Shown: positions 9,707 to 18,930 of the stretch, one piece after another
Numbering within the stretch: position 1 is the stretch's first letter
How the letters are laid out: the number at the start of each line of letters is the position of its first letter
Assembly: GCA_029256725.1 (NCBI GenBank)
Contig: JAQSXJ010000110.1
Coordinates: 1-33,007, forward strand
DNA: 33,007 bases
Direction: 5' to 3'
Source: Anaerocolumna sp.
Lineage (GTDB): Bacteria; Bacillota; Clostridia; Lachnospirales; Lachnospiraceae
Translations under genes and position numbers: made by a program
Notes under the pieces: generated by a model
What the model saw: the letters and a program-made list of their open reading frames with translations, nothing else
The model's database searches: none
Told to the model about the DNA's origin: nothing

Positions 9707-9757
9707 AGAATCTCCTGTACTGTTCCAGCAATTTGTATTTAATCTTTATTGAAAACC

Positions 9758-12700
9758 TTATTTCAGATAAATAGTGATACAGGTGCCTGTCTCCTCTGTA
9801 CTTATTATAGCTATATCTGCATCTTTCATCAGTTTTATCTTTCTTAAGACATTTGATAAGCCTATTCGGTTATTCTTCTCTGCCATTAGCTCTTCCAGCT
9901 TTTCTTTGCTTATTCCCGGTCCATTATCTTTAATTTCAATGACATTATAGCCACCAGGTTCATGTCTTATATTAATTTCTACCGTAACCTTACCGCTGCT
10001 ATTTCTGATTCCATGGTGAACAGCATTTTCCACTAATGGCTGCAAAGTCAAGGCAGGAAGCATAATATCAACAACTTCATCTACAGCATAAACAATCTGA
10101 AGACGCTCATTATACCTCATCTTCTCTATGGACAAATATGCTTTGACCAATTCCAGTTCTCTTTCGAGAGAAAGCATGGAATTATAGCTGTTAAAGTCCA
10201 ATTTAGCACGAAAATAAGTAGAAAGATGCTGCAGTGCTTCACAAGTCTTATCCGCATCCCGATAACTTAATCCGATTATGGTATTTAGTGTGTTATACAA
10301 AAAATGCGGCATTATCTGTGCATGAAGGTTCTGCATTTCCTGATTAATTGCTTCTCTGGCAGATTTCTTAACCAATAGCATGGTTTGAATACGTGCTTCT
10401 AATTCCTCCCAGGAATATGGCCTTTTAAGAAAATCATTTACACCTAAGCTGACTGCCTTTTGTATCTCCTTGGAAGGCCCATCCTCGGTCAGCAGTATAA
10501 TAGGAAGTTCCGTCATAGTGTGATGCCGCCTTATTTGTTTGCAGACATCAAAAGCTGTTACATCCGTTATACTTTGATCCAAGATTAAGAGGTCGGCTTT
10601 TTCATTCAGTGCATATTCCATAACTTTTGTGTGTGAATCAAATACTACAAGTGGATATTTTAATACTTCATTTAATCGCTTTAACTCTCTTAGACTCTCT
10701 TGATCTCTTACTGCCGCAAGGATTGTATCTTCCTTTAAGCCACTGATGCTTACATTTATAGTTTGTTCATATGTAATCTTATTGTTCTGCAGAGGCAGCT
10801 GTACATTGCCCTCTATGGCATCCTCAGAAGACTTTCGTTCTCTCACTATATGATCATCATCTTCAATAAGAGGAAGGCTGAAGGTAAAACTGGCACCTTT
10901 ACCAGGTTCTGATATTACCCATATCTTTCCTCCCTGCATTTCTACAAGGTTTTTGGTAATACTGAGCCCAAGTCCAAGCCCGTTTATATTCTCACCCACA
11001 TCTTTCCTTCCCTGATAGAAGGGAATAAAAATAATATCTTTTTGATCTTTCTCAATTCCAATTCCAGTATCTTTAACTGAGAGAAAGGCGACATTATTTT
11101 GGACAGCAGCCGTTACTGTAATTTCGCCTTCTTCTGTAAACTTAACCGCGTTTTGCAGAAGATGATAGAATATTTGCCTCAGTTTCGTTTTGTCTGCCCT
11201 TATGCTTTTGAAATCTTTTGGTATAGTGTGTACAAACTTAAGATTCTTCTCATAAGCCAGATATTCATACTCATCAATAATACCAATAAGAGTCTTGTAG
11301 TCAATGATTTCAGTATTAATTACAATTTCCTGGTTTTCACCGGAGGCCTCCAAAAGCTCTTCCAATATTGCAAAAATATGCTTACCTTCCCTATTTATCT
11401 GCACAACCTTCTGTTGCTGTTGTAGATTCAATACCCCATTCTCACCATTCAGTAACATTTCAGTATTACTTACAATATTATTCATAGGCTTTTGCAATTC
11501 TTTTGAGGTCTGAACCATGAACTTATCCTTCATTTTATCATATACAAGAAGCTGTGTAGATAACTGCTCTACTTTTCTAAAGGCCAGTTTCGATCGATAA
11601 TTCATAAAAAATATCTGTGTTAATACTAGAATAAGCATCATAAAAGTCGGTATTTTTCCAACTTCCAATTCAAGGAGAAACTCCAGCACCATAGTAATCA
11701 GATAGCAAATAAAGGATGTAATTATAATAAACATATATTCAGCCGTCTCCACCTCCCGGTGAAAGGCTTTCCCCATGACATAAAGTATATATCCAAAAGA
11801 TATGATAATAATTGCAGCTATAATGATTTTATGCTGATATAAAGATAAATTCATATTGAATACCGAATCCTCCGGCACCCAGTTAAGAAATGTGCCTACC
11901 CCAAGCAGTAAGACACTGAGAATAATAATAACCTCTCTTTTTGCATATTCACGAAAGAAATAATTGATTAACAGCAGTAAAAAGAAGAAGGAGAGATACA
12001 TGATCTGTATTTGAAAACTATAAAAGACCATTGAAACTCTTGGCATGGGTAAAATATCCGTTATGACTTTCTCACCTATGGTTGATATGTATATTCCCTG
12101 CATCAGTAAAAACATACCAAAATAGAACGAATTCTTAGAACCCTTTCTCCACCAGTACAGAATAATAAGGCACAACCCAAGAACCATACAACTGGAAATA
12201 ACAAAGAAATCAACAGCTCTGCCTAAATCTCGGTTTCTAAGCACCTCATAAGAAGTTCCAATCTTTATGGTGTGCAAGATTCCACCCATGGCGCCGGGAT
12301 AATCCACCACATGAATTACTATTTCCAGCTCCTGTGCTACTGAATTAGCAATTCCTGTAATGCTTTGCCTTGAGGGCACCAGATATTCCAGCTCCTCCAG
12401 GGTTAGTCCACTGTCATATACCTTAGTTCCGTTTAAAAATACTGCTGCGCTATATTGAATACTATTGCTGAGCATTCCAAAACTTCCGTCCTCCGGAAGG
12501 TCTACTATCAAACGAAAGGTACCCAAATGAAAGGGATTAGTTGTATATTCCTCATAATCCCTCCAATCATCCGGTACCTTAACATATCTTTTTAAATGGC
12601 TGTATTGTTTAAATGTATCTTCATCACCATTTGGAGTTATCAGTTCCCCAGGATAGAATTCCCAAGTACCACCAGCTGTTATCAGCCCTTTCTTAGAAAT

Positions 12701-12838
12701 ATCCCAATCAAGAAGTGATAACACTCCATTTTCAGCAGATTTTAAATTATAGGAAGGAAATCTGTTAATAAGAACAAGTCCTATAACATTTGCTATGATA
12801 ATTAAACTGCATATAATAACTGCGGTTCTTCTTCTCAT
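9758..12838 (-). CDS. Large hybrid sensor kinase: DISM-like sensor, HATPase, REC, LytS-type kinase
   Basis: The 1026-residue membrane protein starts with a transmembrane anchor (about 6-25), an external beta-rich domain (about 40-200) and seven membrane helices (about 208-412), the layout of 7TMR-DISM receptors. A degenerate HisKA region follows: the H-box reads TSKELQKPMN, so the usual phospho-acceptor His is Lys446. Its HATPase looks intact (N563, DTGIGI near 590, GLGLGLS near 620). A REC domain has D754 and K805, although its usual acidic pair is weak (VRD). A second kinase core of the LytS/His_kinase type follows, with H845 (MPHFLYNT), N938 and DNGPGI. Thus only the last module appears able to autophosphorylate. 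It starts 35 bases after the methyltransferase gene and precedes the response regulator. The ligand is unknown. Confidence 0.9.
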   Translation of the reverse strand: MRRRTAVIICSLIIIANVIGLVLINRFPSYNLKSAENGVLSLLDWDISKKGLITAGGTWEFYPGELITPNGDEDTFKQYSHLKRYVKVPDDWRDYEEYTTNPFHLGTFRLIVDLPEDGSFGMLSNSIQYSAAVFLNGTKVYDSGLTLEELEYLVPSRQSITGIANSVAQELEIVIHVVDYPGAMGGILHTIKIGTSYEVLRNRDLGRAVDFFVISSCMVLGLCLIILYWWRKGSKNSFYFGMFLLMQGIYISTIGEKVITDILPMPRVSMVFYSFQIQIMYLSFFFLLLLINYFFREYAKREVIIILSVLLLGVGTFLNWVPEDSVFNMNLSLYQHKIIIAAIIIISFGYILYVMGKAFHREVETAEYMFIIITSFICYLITMVLEFLLELEVGKIPTFMMLILVLTQIFFMNYRSKLAFRKVEQLSTQLLVYDKMKDKFMVQTSKELQKPMNNIVSNTEMLLNGENGVLNLQQQQKVVQINREGKHIFAILEELLEASGENQEIVINTEIIDYKTLIGIIDEYEYLAYEKNLKFVHTIPKDFKSIRADKTKLRQIFYHLLQNAVKFTEEGEITVTAAVQNNVAFLSVKDTGIGIEKDQKDIIFIPFYQGRKDVGENINGLGLGLSITKNLVEMQGGKIWVISEPGKGASFTFSLPLIEDDDHIVRERKSSEDAIEGNVQLPLQNNKITYEQTINVSISGLKEDTILAAVRDQESLRELKRLNEVLKYPLVVFDSHTKVMEYALNEKADLLILDQSITDVTAFDVCKQIRRHHTMTELPIILLTEDGPSKEIQKAVSLGVNDFLKRPYSWEELEARIQTMLLVKKSAREAINQEMQNLHAQIMPHFLYNTLNTIIGLSYRDADKTCEALQHLSTYFRAKLDFNSYNSMLSLERELELVKAYLSIEKMRYNERLQIVYAVDEVVDIMLPALTLQPLVENAVHHGIRNSSGKVTVEINIRHEPGGYNVIEIKDNGPGISKEKLEELMAEKNNRIGLSNVLRKIKLMKDADIAIISTEETGTCITIYLK

Positions 12839-12873
12839 CTTATCCTAATCCTCTCATCTTTTAGCATTACTGC

Positions 12874-13752
12874 CTACACATTGCTCCAGCGCCCTGAGGC
12901 TCCGCAGGGAAGTACTAATTTATTGGAGGTTACAGGTAATCCAATTTCCTCAGCTTCAATTTTTCCTCCGAATTTGCTCTGAATCTCGATTCCCAGCATA
13001 TAAGCAAGTACTGCAGGCTGGAGTCCCGTTGTATATGAATTTATCAAGAAGAACAGAGGATTCTTATTCAACACTCCCGTACACAGCTGAACAAAGGGGT
13101 GTATGCTTTCTTCAATCTTCCAGATTTCTCCCTTTGGCCCTCTTCCATAAGAAGGCGGATCCATGATTACTGCATCATAGAAATTCCCTCTTCTGATTTC
13201 ACGCTCTACATACTTTCCGCAATCATCAACAATATATCGTATTGGTGCATCAGAAAGTCCTGATAAGGCAGCATTCTCTTTAGCCCAGGTAACCATACCC
13301 TTTGACGCATCAACATGGGTTACGCTGGCACCTGCTTTGGCAGCTGCAATGGTAGCCCCTCCGGTATAGGCAAAAAGGTTCAAAATCTTAATTTCCTTCT
13401 CCGGATGTTTTGCTTTTTCTTTTCTTATAAGATCTCCAAACCAATCCCAATTGGTGGCCTGTTCAGGAAACAATCCGGTATGCTTAAAATTAAAGGGCTG
13501 TAAATGGAATACCATATCTTTATAATTAATCTTCCATTCCTTCGGAAGATCAAAGAATTCCCACTCTCCTCCCCCTTTGCTGCTGCGGTGGTAATGACCA
13601 TTGGGCTTCTTCCAGCCTGCTGCCTTTTTCTCCGTATTCCATAAAACCTGAGGATCCGGACGCACCAGGACATAATCACCCCAACGTTCCAGTTTCTCAC
13701 CGTTTGATGTATCTATCACTTCATAATCTTTCCAACTGTCTGCTATCCACAT
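12874..13752 (-). CDS. Class I SAM-dependent methyltransferase, RlmI/RlmK-like
   Basis: The 292-residue protein belongs to the COG1092 group of S-adenosylmethionine-dependent rRNA methyltransferases. The SAM-binding motif I is LNLFAYTGGATIAAA at about residues 124-138, with VTHVDASKG as motif II and a MDPPSYGRG motif IV. It lacks an N-terminal PUA RNA-binding domain, so it is a short form. The substrate is probably a base in 23S rRNA, by family resemblance; the exact position cannot be told. ATG 13752 opens the frame. A TTGCAT-17-TACATT promoter lies upstream, and the sensor kinase follows by 35 bases, so the two may be co-transcribed. Confidence 0.85.
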   Translation of the reverse strand: MWIADSWKDYEVIDTSNGEKLERWGDYVLVRPDPQVLWNTEKKAAGWKKPNGHYHRSSKGGGEWEFFDLPKEWKINYKDMVFHLQPFNFKHTGLFPEQATNWDWFGDLIRKEKAKHPEKEIKILNLFAYTGGATIAAAKAGASVTHVDASKGMVTWAKENAALSGLSDAPIRYIVDDCGKYVEREIRRGNFYDAVIMDPPSYGRGPKGEIWKIEESIHPFVQLCTGVLNKNPLFFLINSYTTGLQPAVLAYMLGIEIQSKFGGKIEAEEIGLPVTSNKLVLPCGASGRWSNV

Positions 13753-13824
13753 ATATTCTATCCTTCACATCATGTAGGGTTATCACCCTGTTTATAAGAA
13801 GCCGTTTCTACGACACTAAGTAAA

Positions 13825-13853
13825 AATGTACTATAATTCTCTTCTAAATGCAA
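13825..13853 (-). promoter_or_regulatory. Probable promoter of the methyltransferase-kinase-regulator unit
   Basis: On the minus strand, TTGCAT (13853-13848) and TACATT (13830-13825) are 17 bases apart, about 72 bases upstream of the methyltransferase ATG. The -10 is only a four-of-six match. Confidence 0.5.
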
Positions 13854-13875
13854 GTATTTGCGAAAAAAAGGGTCT

Positions 13876-13952
13876 AAAAAATGATTCCAATTCTCCAGGG
13901 TTTAATTGGTCTTTAGCTTTGACTCAATTAATTTAAGGAAATTGGAATCATT
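13876..13952 (-). terminator. Long intrinsic terminator after the LacI-type gene
   Basis: AATGATTCCAATT and its complement AATTGGAATCATT close a nearly complete 70-base hairpin, which has a further inner stem (TTAATTGGTC with GACTCAATTAA). A T-run (TTTTTTAG) follows on the minus strand, some 45 bases past the regulator stop. Confidence 0.85.
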
Positions 13953-13997
13953 CTATCTTTTTATCACTATTCATTTGCTGTCTATTAAGAGGTATCC

Positions 13998-15041
13998 TCA
14001 ATTATTACCTTTTCTGATGGAGGATTCTCTTATCACGATTTCTGTATTCACCGTCAGGATTTCTTTTGGCAGGTCCATGTTATCAATTCTCCATATTAAT
14101 TGCTGTACCAGCCTTCGTCCCATCCTTTGATTTCCAATATGAACCGAAGTAAGAGAAGGCGATAAGAGCTCCACTTCTTCTTTATCATCAAAACCGGTTA
14201 CTGCTACCTCCTGAGGTACTTTTACTCCTTTTCTCTTAAGGCACAGCATGACATCTTTGGCAATATCGTCATTGGCGCATACAATAGCTTCCGGCAGTTC
14301 CTTTAATTTACTCAGTTCCACGCTGACTTCTTCCTGTTTGTAATACTTATGTTCAACATGACGGTTTATTACGAACTGTTCCTCTGCCTTGATCCCATAT
14401 CCTGAAAGCGCTGCAAGATATCCCTCATAACGATCCTTAATAGTTCTGCAATAAGTAATATCTCCAATAAAGGCAATACGTCTGTTTCCCTGACTCAGCA
14501 AATGCTCTGTTATGCTTCTGGTGGAATGATAACCTTCAAATAATACAACATCTCCCATTGAAGTTATTTCATGAACATTGCTGGGTCCATCTAAGAATAC
14601 CACAGGCACATCTCTTTTTAGTATCAATTCCAGAAAGGCCTTGTTAAACACGTTCAAGATAATAATACCACTCATTTCCGTATCCATATCAAGGGGAGCT
14701 ATATAATTAGCTTCATCTTCTTCACTGATAAAATTCAACTGAAGTTTGCAGTTATTCTTATTCAACTCATCCGAGATTCCCATTATGATCCGGTTCCAGA
14801 ACGTTGATAATTCCCTTCTTGCAAACACTACTACTGTCCTAACCTTTTCAAGTCTATCCTTTATCTTAAATTCGTTTAGTACCGTTGGTGAAAGCTTTGA
14901 ATACCCCATTTCATAAGCCTTTTTAATTACCACATATCTGGTTTCATATGCTACCGTGTCACTGTTATTCAGTGCTTTCGCAACAGTGTTACGGGACAGG
15001 TTAAGTTCCTTTGCCACATCCTGTATTGTTATCTTTCTCAA
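13998..15041 (-). CDS. LacI-family transcriptional regulator
   Basis: The 347-residue protein has an N-terminal helix-turn-helix (TIQDVAKELNLSRNTVAKALNN, about residues 4-25) and a hinge (KKAYEMGY). A periplasmic-binding-protein-like sensor domain follows, with SGIIILN, PVVFLDG, RRIAFIGD, AIVCANDDIA and VAVTGFDD. These domains usually bind a sugar or nucleoside. The start is TTG at 15041, seven bases after CCAGGAGG. It lies 98 bases downstream of the SGNH hydrolase on the same strand and probably controls it, so a carbohydrate-related ligand is likely. A small hairpin, TTTCAG-CTTCAA-CTGAAA, lies between the two genes. Confidence 0.93.
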   Translation of the reverse strand: MRKITIQDVAKELNLSRNTVAKALNNSDTVAYETRYVVIKKAYEMGYSKLSPTVLNEFKIKDRLEKVRTVVVFARRELSTFWNRIIMGISDELNKNNCKLQLNFISEEDEANYIAPLDMDTEMSGIIILNVFNKAFLELILKRDVPVVFLDGPSNVHEITSMGDVVLFEGYHSTRSITEHLLSQGNRRIAFIGDITYCRTIKDRYEGYLAALSGYGIKAEEQFVINRHVEHKYYKQEEVSVELSKLKELPEAIVCANDDIAKDVMLCLKRKGVKVPQEVAVTGFDDKEEVELLSPSLTSVHIGNQRMGRRLVQQLIWRIDNMDLPKEILTVNTEIVIRESSIRKGNN

Positions 15042-15139
15042 CTTGTTACCTCCTGGTAAACATACTTATTCATCTTAATACTACACACCCTGTATATTTC
15101 AGCTTCAACTGAAATACTGCTTATAAGAAACGTTATCAA

Positions 15140-16264
15140 TTATCTGTCTGATACAATTACGGATACCAGATAAAAGTCCAGCCTGCTCGCCTCATCAGCC
15201 TCTGTTAACGTAATATCTATGGTATGTTTCTTCTTTTCCCCACCGGTTAATAGATTTTGAAGGTATAGGCAATCACCCCAGTCTTCTTCAAAATTAGCAT
15301 CTAATATAACCGGATTCTCCGTATTGCCGTCAATTATGGCCACCGCAACAGGTGCAGTACGTTTTATAGTCTTTCTGTACTGAACGGCAATATTTCCGCC
15401 CTCTACCTCGAAATGAATGGTGTCATTTACTTTTTCAGCAGTAAATCCGTTGCGGAAAAATTCTGTAATATTCTCCTGTATTGTTGTATCTTTTACAAAT
15501 CCTTTGGATACCGGGTCTGAGTTCTTATTGTTTATACGAAGGGAGTCCATATAACGATTCGCGGTCATAGGTTTCTCCGGTAAGAAAAATTCCTTATCTG
15601 CCCCCTCATTTATAACCTTCTTATAGATTTCCTCCAGCATGTTAATGACAACATCCGCTACCAGCCTGTGTCCTTTATCATTAGGATGCAGATCATCCGG
15701 TGTAATATCTGCACCTAGCAGTCTGCCTTCTTCCACTTCCTTATACACACTGTTCTTTATACTCACCATGGGAAGCTTATAGTAAGCTCCAACCTCGTTG
15801 TGAACTTCCTGAGCATTGGTACCGTCATTATAACATACGTTATTAAGAATCAGTAGTCCGGGTTCATTCTCATAGGTTAATATTCTTCTGACCAGTCCTT
15901 CATAAGTTTCCTGAAAGAAAAGATTATTCGTATCATTCACACTGAATTCTGTAATAACAAAATCAGGCTTATGGCAAAGCAGATCTTCTTCCACTCTTGC
16001 TACACCAAATTGTGAAGTAGTTCCGCCGATTCCGCCATTCACATATTGAACTTTAATGTTGCTGAATTTATTAACCCACCACTCATATACCAGATAGGCA
16101 TAGCAGGTCTTTGGACTACTGGAAAGTGACCCCTGTGTAATAGAACCTCCTATCATTCCTATTGTTATAGCCTCTCCTGCCTGCGCTTTGCTCATCACTT
16201 TACCAATACGGTATAAATTACCATAATCAACAATTCCTCTATCTGCAATCTGTTTTAATTCCAT
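15140..16264 (-). CDS. SGNH/GDSL-family hydrolase, probable carbohydrate esterase
   Basis: This is a 374-residue hydrolase with no visible signal peptide, so it is probably cytoplasmic. SGNH blocks are clear: nucleophile Ser41 in GMIGGSITQG, Gly in block II (NGGIGG, about 76-81), Asn110 in SVND, and the D190-x-x-H193 pair (PDDLHP). A beta-rich C-terminal domain (about 230-374) may bind the substrate. Family members deacetylate or de-esterify sugars; the pairing with a LacI-type regulator supports a sugar-derived substrate. I chose ATG 16264, which has GAGG five bases upstream. The open frame continues 73 codons further up, but that stretch is the MITE-like repeat and not conserved protein. 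Confidence 0.87.
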   Translation of the reverse strand: MELKQIADRGIVDYGNLYRIGKVMSKAQAGEAITIGMIGGSITQGSLSSSPKTCYAYLVYEWWVNKFSNIKVQYVNGGIGGTTSQFGVARVEEDLLCHKPDFVITEFSVNDTNNLFFQETYEGLVRRILTYENEPGLLILNNVCYNDGTNAQEVHNEVGAYYKLPMVSIKNSVYKEVEEGRLLGADITPDDLHPNDKGHRLVADVVINMLEEIYKKVINEGADKEFFLPEKPMTANRYMDSLRINNKNSDPVSKGFVKDTTIQENITEFFRNGFTAEKVNDTIHFEVEGGNIAVQYRKTIKRTAPVAVAIIDGNTENPVILDANFEEDWGDCLYLQNLLTGGEKKKHTIDITLTEADEASRLDFYLVSVIVSDR

Positions 16265-16311
16265 AATAACCTCTTTCCTAAATATCTTATTATAGTTTGG
16301 ACATTCCCTAG

Positions 16312-16486
16312 GGTGTATCTGAAAACTGCTTGTGCCGGGCCGGAGGTTCCACTTTGTGGGAGGCAATTTGCGCAAAACAGCAAGGCGCAATTTTGGGGAC
16401 GTAGTGGTGTTACGTTCCCAAAATTGCAACGCAGAATACCGCAAAGTGGGGCATTCAGAACGGTACAATGAATTTTCAGACACACC
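16312..16486. mobile_element. MITE-like element, long copy (175 bp)
   Basis: The ends are inverted repeats (GGTGTATCTGAAAA and TTTTCAGACACACC). The inside holds a near-perfect stem, GCAATTTTGGGGACGTA (16387-16403) with its complement at 16411-16427. It is flanked by CTAG and CTAA, possibly a 4-base target duplication of the CTAR type used by IS5-group elements. It has no coding capacity. The shorter copy at 17699-17771 matches its outer parts in reverse orientation. Confidence 0.75.
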
Positions 16487-16799
16487 CTAATCTATGGTAG
16501 AAAATACTTTATTATTTAACCGTAATATGCCTCTAACACTGCCACAAATCAGGGTATGAATTGTGCTTTTCAATAATTCACTCTATCTAACCAGCGGTCC
16601 CTGCGCAGATTCTTGCAGCTCTTCTCAAACTCAGTCACAAATGCACCATAAAGCACTCATATGTCTTCCATTAATTTCGCATTAATCTTACATAAATAAT
16701 GTACATCACCTAAGGATACCTGTCAACGTCCTTTTCCTCCAAACATTGGTTTTTTTAATGTTTCTAATGTTTCCATTAGGTTTTTAACCATATTTTAAC
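16487..16799. other. Intergenic, no gene seen
   Basis: About 310 bases separate the repeat element from the pspA promoter. I see no convincing open frame, RNA fold or terminator. Confidence 0.5.
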
Positions 16800-16828
16800 T
16801 TGACTAAAAGGGCAGAAAACGCTAAACT
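16800..16828 (+). promoter_or_regulatory. Probable pspA promoter
   Basis: TTGACT (16800-16805) and TAAACT (16823-16828) are separated by 17 bases, 46 bases upstream of the pspA ATG. It looks like a sigma-A type site; a sigma-W-like AAC/CGT pair was not seen. Confidence 0.55.
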
Positions 16829-16874
16829 GATGATGCAAACAATAAATGGAAACCAACTGAACGGAGGGTTTATA

Positions 16875-17549
16875 ATGGGTATTTTAACAAGATTCAGAGA
16901 TATTATGTCCAGTAATATAAATGCACTTCTGGACAAAGCAGAAGATCCTGAGAAGATGATAGACCAGTGTTTAAGAAATTTAAACAGCGATTTAAATAAG
17001 GTAAAGGCTGAAACAGCAGCTATTATGGCAGAAGAACAAAGAGCAAAGAGAAGTCTGGATGAATGCAAGGAAGAAATAGCAAAAATGCAGTCTTATGCCG
17101 TGAAGGCTCTGGAAGCCGGCAACGAAGATGATGCAAGAAAGTTTTTAGAGCAGAAGGCTTCTCTTACCTCTAAACTAAATGGTTTACAGGAGTCTTATAA
17201 TCTGGCAAACACCAATGCAGTTCATATGAGAGAAATGCATGATAAACTGCTTTCTGATATCAATGAACTGGAATCCAGAAAAGATATGATCAAAGGAAAA
17301 CTTGCCGTTGCAAAAACACAGGAACGAATTAATAAAATGACCTCCTCTGTTTCTTCCGCCAATGACTCTATTGCAAGTTTTTCCAAATACGAAGAAATGG
17401 CTGACAAAGCTCTTGATAAGGCAAATGCCATGGCCGAACTTAACCGCAGCGGCCCAGATACCTCTATTAAGGATCTTACAAAGAAGTACACAGAAGATGC
17501 GGCTGTAGAAGATGAATTAGCAGCTTTAAAAGCAAGTCTTAACAAATAA
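16875..17549 (+). CDS. pspA: PspA/IM30 family membrane-stress protein
   Basis: The 224-residue protein is a nearly continuous alpha-helical coiled coil, as in PspA, Vipp1 and the ESCRT-III superfamily. These proteins polymerise on damaged membranes and limit ion leakage. The N-terminus MGILTRFRDIMSSNINALLDK is the typical amphipathic helix followed by the EDPEKMIDQ segment. The ATG at 16875 follows GGAGG by seven bases; an in-frame ATG further upstream has no family support. A hairpin AGCGGC-TAAA-GCCGCT follows at 17631. It lies upstream of ydjG, ydjH and ydjI homologues in the same order as the Bacillus subtilis ydjFGHI operon, but a 350-base gap with a MITE-like element separates it from ydjG. 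Confidence 0.95.
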   Translation: MGILTRFRDIMSSNINALLDKAEDPEKMIDQCLRNLNSDLNKVKAETAAIMAEEQRAKRSLDECKEEIAKMQSYAVKALEAGNEDDARKFLEQKASLTSKLNGLQESYNLANTNAVHMREMHDKLLSDINELESRKDMIKGKLAVAKTQERINKMTSSVSSANDSIASFSKYEEMADKALDKANAMAELNRSGPDTSIKDLTKKYTEDAAVEDELAALKASLNK

Positions 17550-17630
17550 ACTGAAAAGTATTACCGGTGGTATATGTGATTGTTATAGTATCACATAATA
17601 ATTTAAAATTACGGTAAAATAAATGAGAAT

Positions 17631-17651
17631 AGCGGCTAAAGCCGCTGTTTT
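17631..17651 (+). terminator. Probable terminator after pspA
   Basis: A perfect 6-bp GC-rich stem, AGCGGC-TAAA-GCCGCT, is followed by a short T-tract (GTTTT). It could stop or attenuate transcription before ydjG. Confidence 0.65.
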
Positions 17652-17698
17652 CGCGTAAGGGAACTAATTAAATTAATTTACCGGCCGCCTTACCCTTG

Positions 17699-17771
17699 GG
17701 CGTGTCTGAAACTTATCGCACCGTTTTGAACACCTCACTTTGGTGTATTCTATGCAGTTTTCAGACACACC
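17699..17771. mobile_element. MITE-like element, internally deleted copy (73 bp)
   Basis: It starts GGCGTGTCTGAAA and ends TTTTCAGACACACC, matching the ends of the 175-bp copy, and shares the block ACCGTTTTGAA...CACTTTGGTGTATTCT with it in reverse orientation. About 100 bases of the middle are missing. It is flanked by CTTG on both sides, a possible 4-base target duplication. Confidence 0.75.
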
Positions 17772-17898
17772 CTTGATGTATTAGCTTTTTATTAAATAAG
17801 TTAATATGCATCTTCTTTATGAAAACAATACAGAAGGATTGGCAGTACGGGTAATTTGTAATATAATTAGTTATGTTGATTCAATTGGGAGGTATCAT

Positions 17899-18930
17899 AT
17901 GGTTGTCAGCACTACGGGAAAGCTGCACTGCGACAGCTGCGGCACCAACATGAACATCGAGGAAATGTCCGGCGGTAAGAATGCCCAGGACCATAAACAT
18001 ACACACCAAGAGTCTGCTTCTCACAAAGAGGCTTTTGACCACGGAGCAGAGGTACATGAATATCAATGCAATAATTGCGGTGCGGTGCTGATAACTGATC
18101 AGGATACTACTGCTACCACCTGCAGCTTCTGCGGAGCCGGAGTAGTTCTCTCAGACCGGCTCTCAGGAACTTTCGCCCCCTCTCTGGTTATACCTTTTGC
18201 CATTAACAAAGAAGAGGCTCAGGCCGCTTTTAAGAAATGGTGCAAGAAAGGGCTATTAACCCCAAGCGGCTTTATGACGGCCGATAGAATTAAGAGTATT
18301 ACCGGTATCTATGTCCCTTTCTGGCTCTATGATTTGAACGGCGTCGGCACTGCTGATGCTACCTGTACCAAAGTCAGAACTTATACCAGAGGAGATTATA
18401 TCTATACGGAAACAGATTATTATCGTGTATACCGTAAAGTGAACCTTAATTATCTCAAAGTTCCAACCGATGCCTCTGAGAAAATGAATGATAAGATGAT
18501 GGATAAGCTGGAACCTTATCATTATAAAGATCTAAAGGACTTTAACATGCCTTATCTGGCAGGTTATCTGGCCGAAAAGTATAATTATGATGCCAATGCC
18601 ATGTTTCCCCGGGTGGAATCGAGAGTTCAGGATTACGTAGACAGTTACCTTAGGCAGACTATAAGCGGTTATTCTTCAACCACGTATAATAACAAGGATA
18701 TCCGTATACACACTGAAAATGCTGAATACGCCCTTTTCCCTGTCTGGATGGTATGTTATGATTATAAAAAGTCAGAGCATACTTTTGCCATGAATGGCCA
18801 GACGGGTAAGATTGTAGGCAAGCCCCCTTTAAGCCCAGCCAAAATCGCAGGCTGGTTTGCCGGTATCAGCGCGGCTTCCTTTGCTATTATTAAGATCATA
18901 GCACTACTGTCAGGAGGTCCTTTGATATGA
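17899..18930 (+). CDS. ydjG: Zinc-ribbon membrane protein, YdjG-like
   Basis: The 343-residue protein begins with paired-cysteine zinc ribbons: C11/C14 (CDSCG), C57/C60 (CNNCG) and C75/C78 (CSFCG). A large beta-rich domain of unknown function follows, with one membrane helix near the C-terminus (about 315-337). Homologues are annotated as TFIIB-type zinc-ribbon proteins; in B. subtilis, YdjG acts with YdjH to place PspA at the membrane. ATG 17899 has GGGAGG six bases upstream; the longer frame reaching 17806 lacks a ribosome-binding site. Its TGA overlaps the ydjH ATG (ATGA), so the two are translationally coupled. The histidine-rich stretch after residue 30 is unusual and might bind metal. 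Confidence 0.85.
   Translation: MVVSTTGKLHCDSCGTNMNIEEMSGGKNAQDHKHTHQESASHKEAFDHGAEVHEYQCNNCGAVLITDQDTTATTCSFCGAGVVLSDRLSGTFAPSLVIPFAINKEEAQAAFKKWCKKGLLTPSGFMTADRIKSITGIYVPFWLYDLNGVGTADATCTKVRTYTRGDYIYTETDYYRVYRKVNLNYLKVPTDASEKMNDKMMDKLEPYHYKDLKDFNMPYLAGYLAEKYNYDANAMFPRVESRVQDYVDSYLRQTISGYSSTTYNNKDIRIHTENAEYALFPVWMVCYDYKKSEHTFAMNGQTGKIVGKPPLSPAKIAGWFAGISAASFAIIKIIALLSGGPLI

Noticed and set aside
13425..13700. 91-residue frame inside the methyltransferase gene
   Set aside because: It is an alternative frame inside a conserved gene, without a ribosome-binding site.
16265..16483. 73-codon upstream extension of the SGNH hydrolase frame
   Set aside because: The extension is the MITE-like repeat, and a good ribosome-binding site is found only at ATG 16264.
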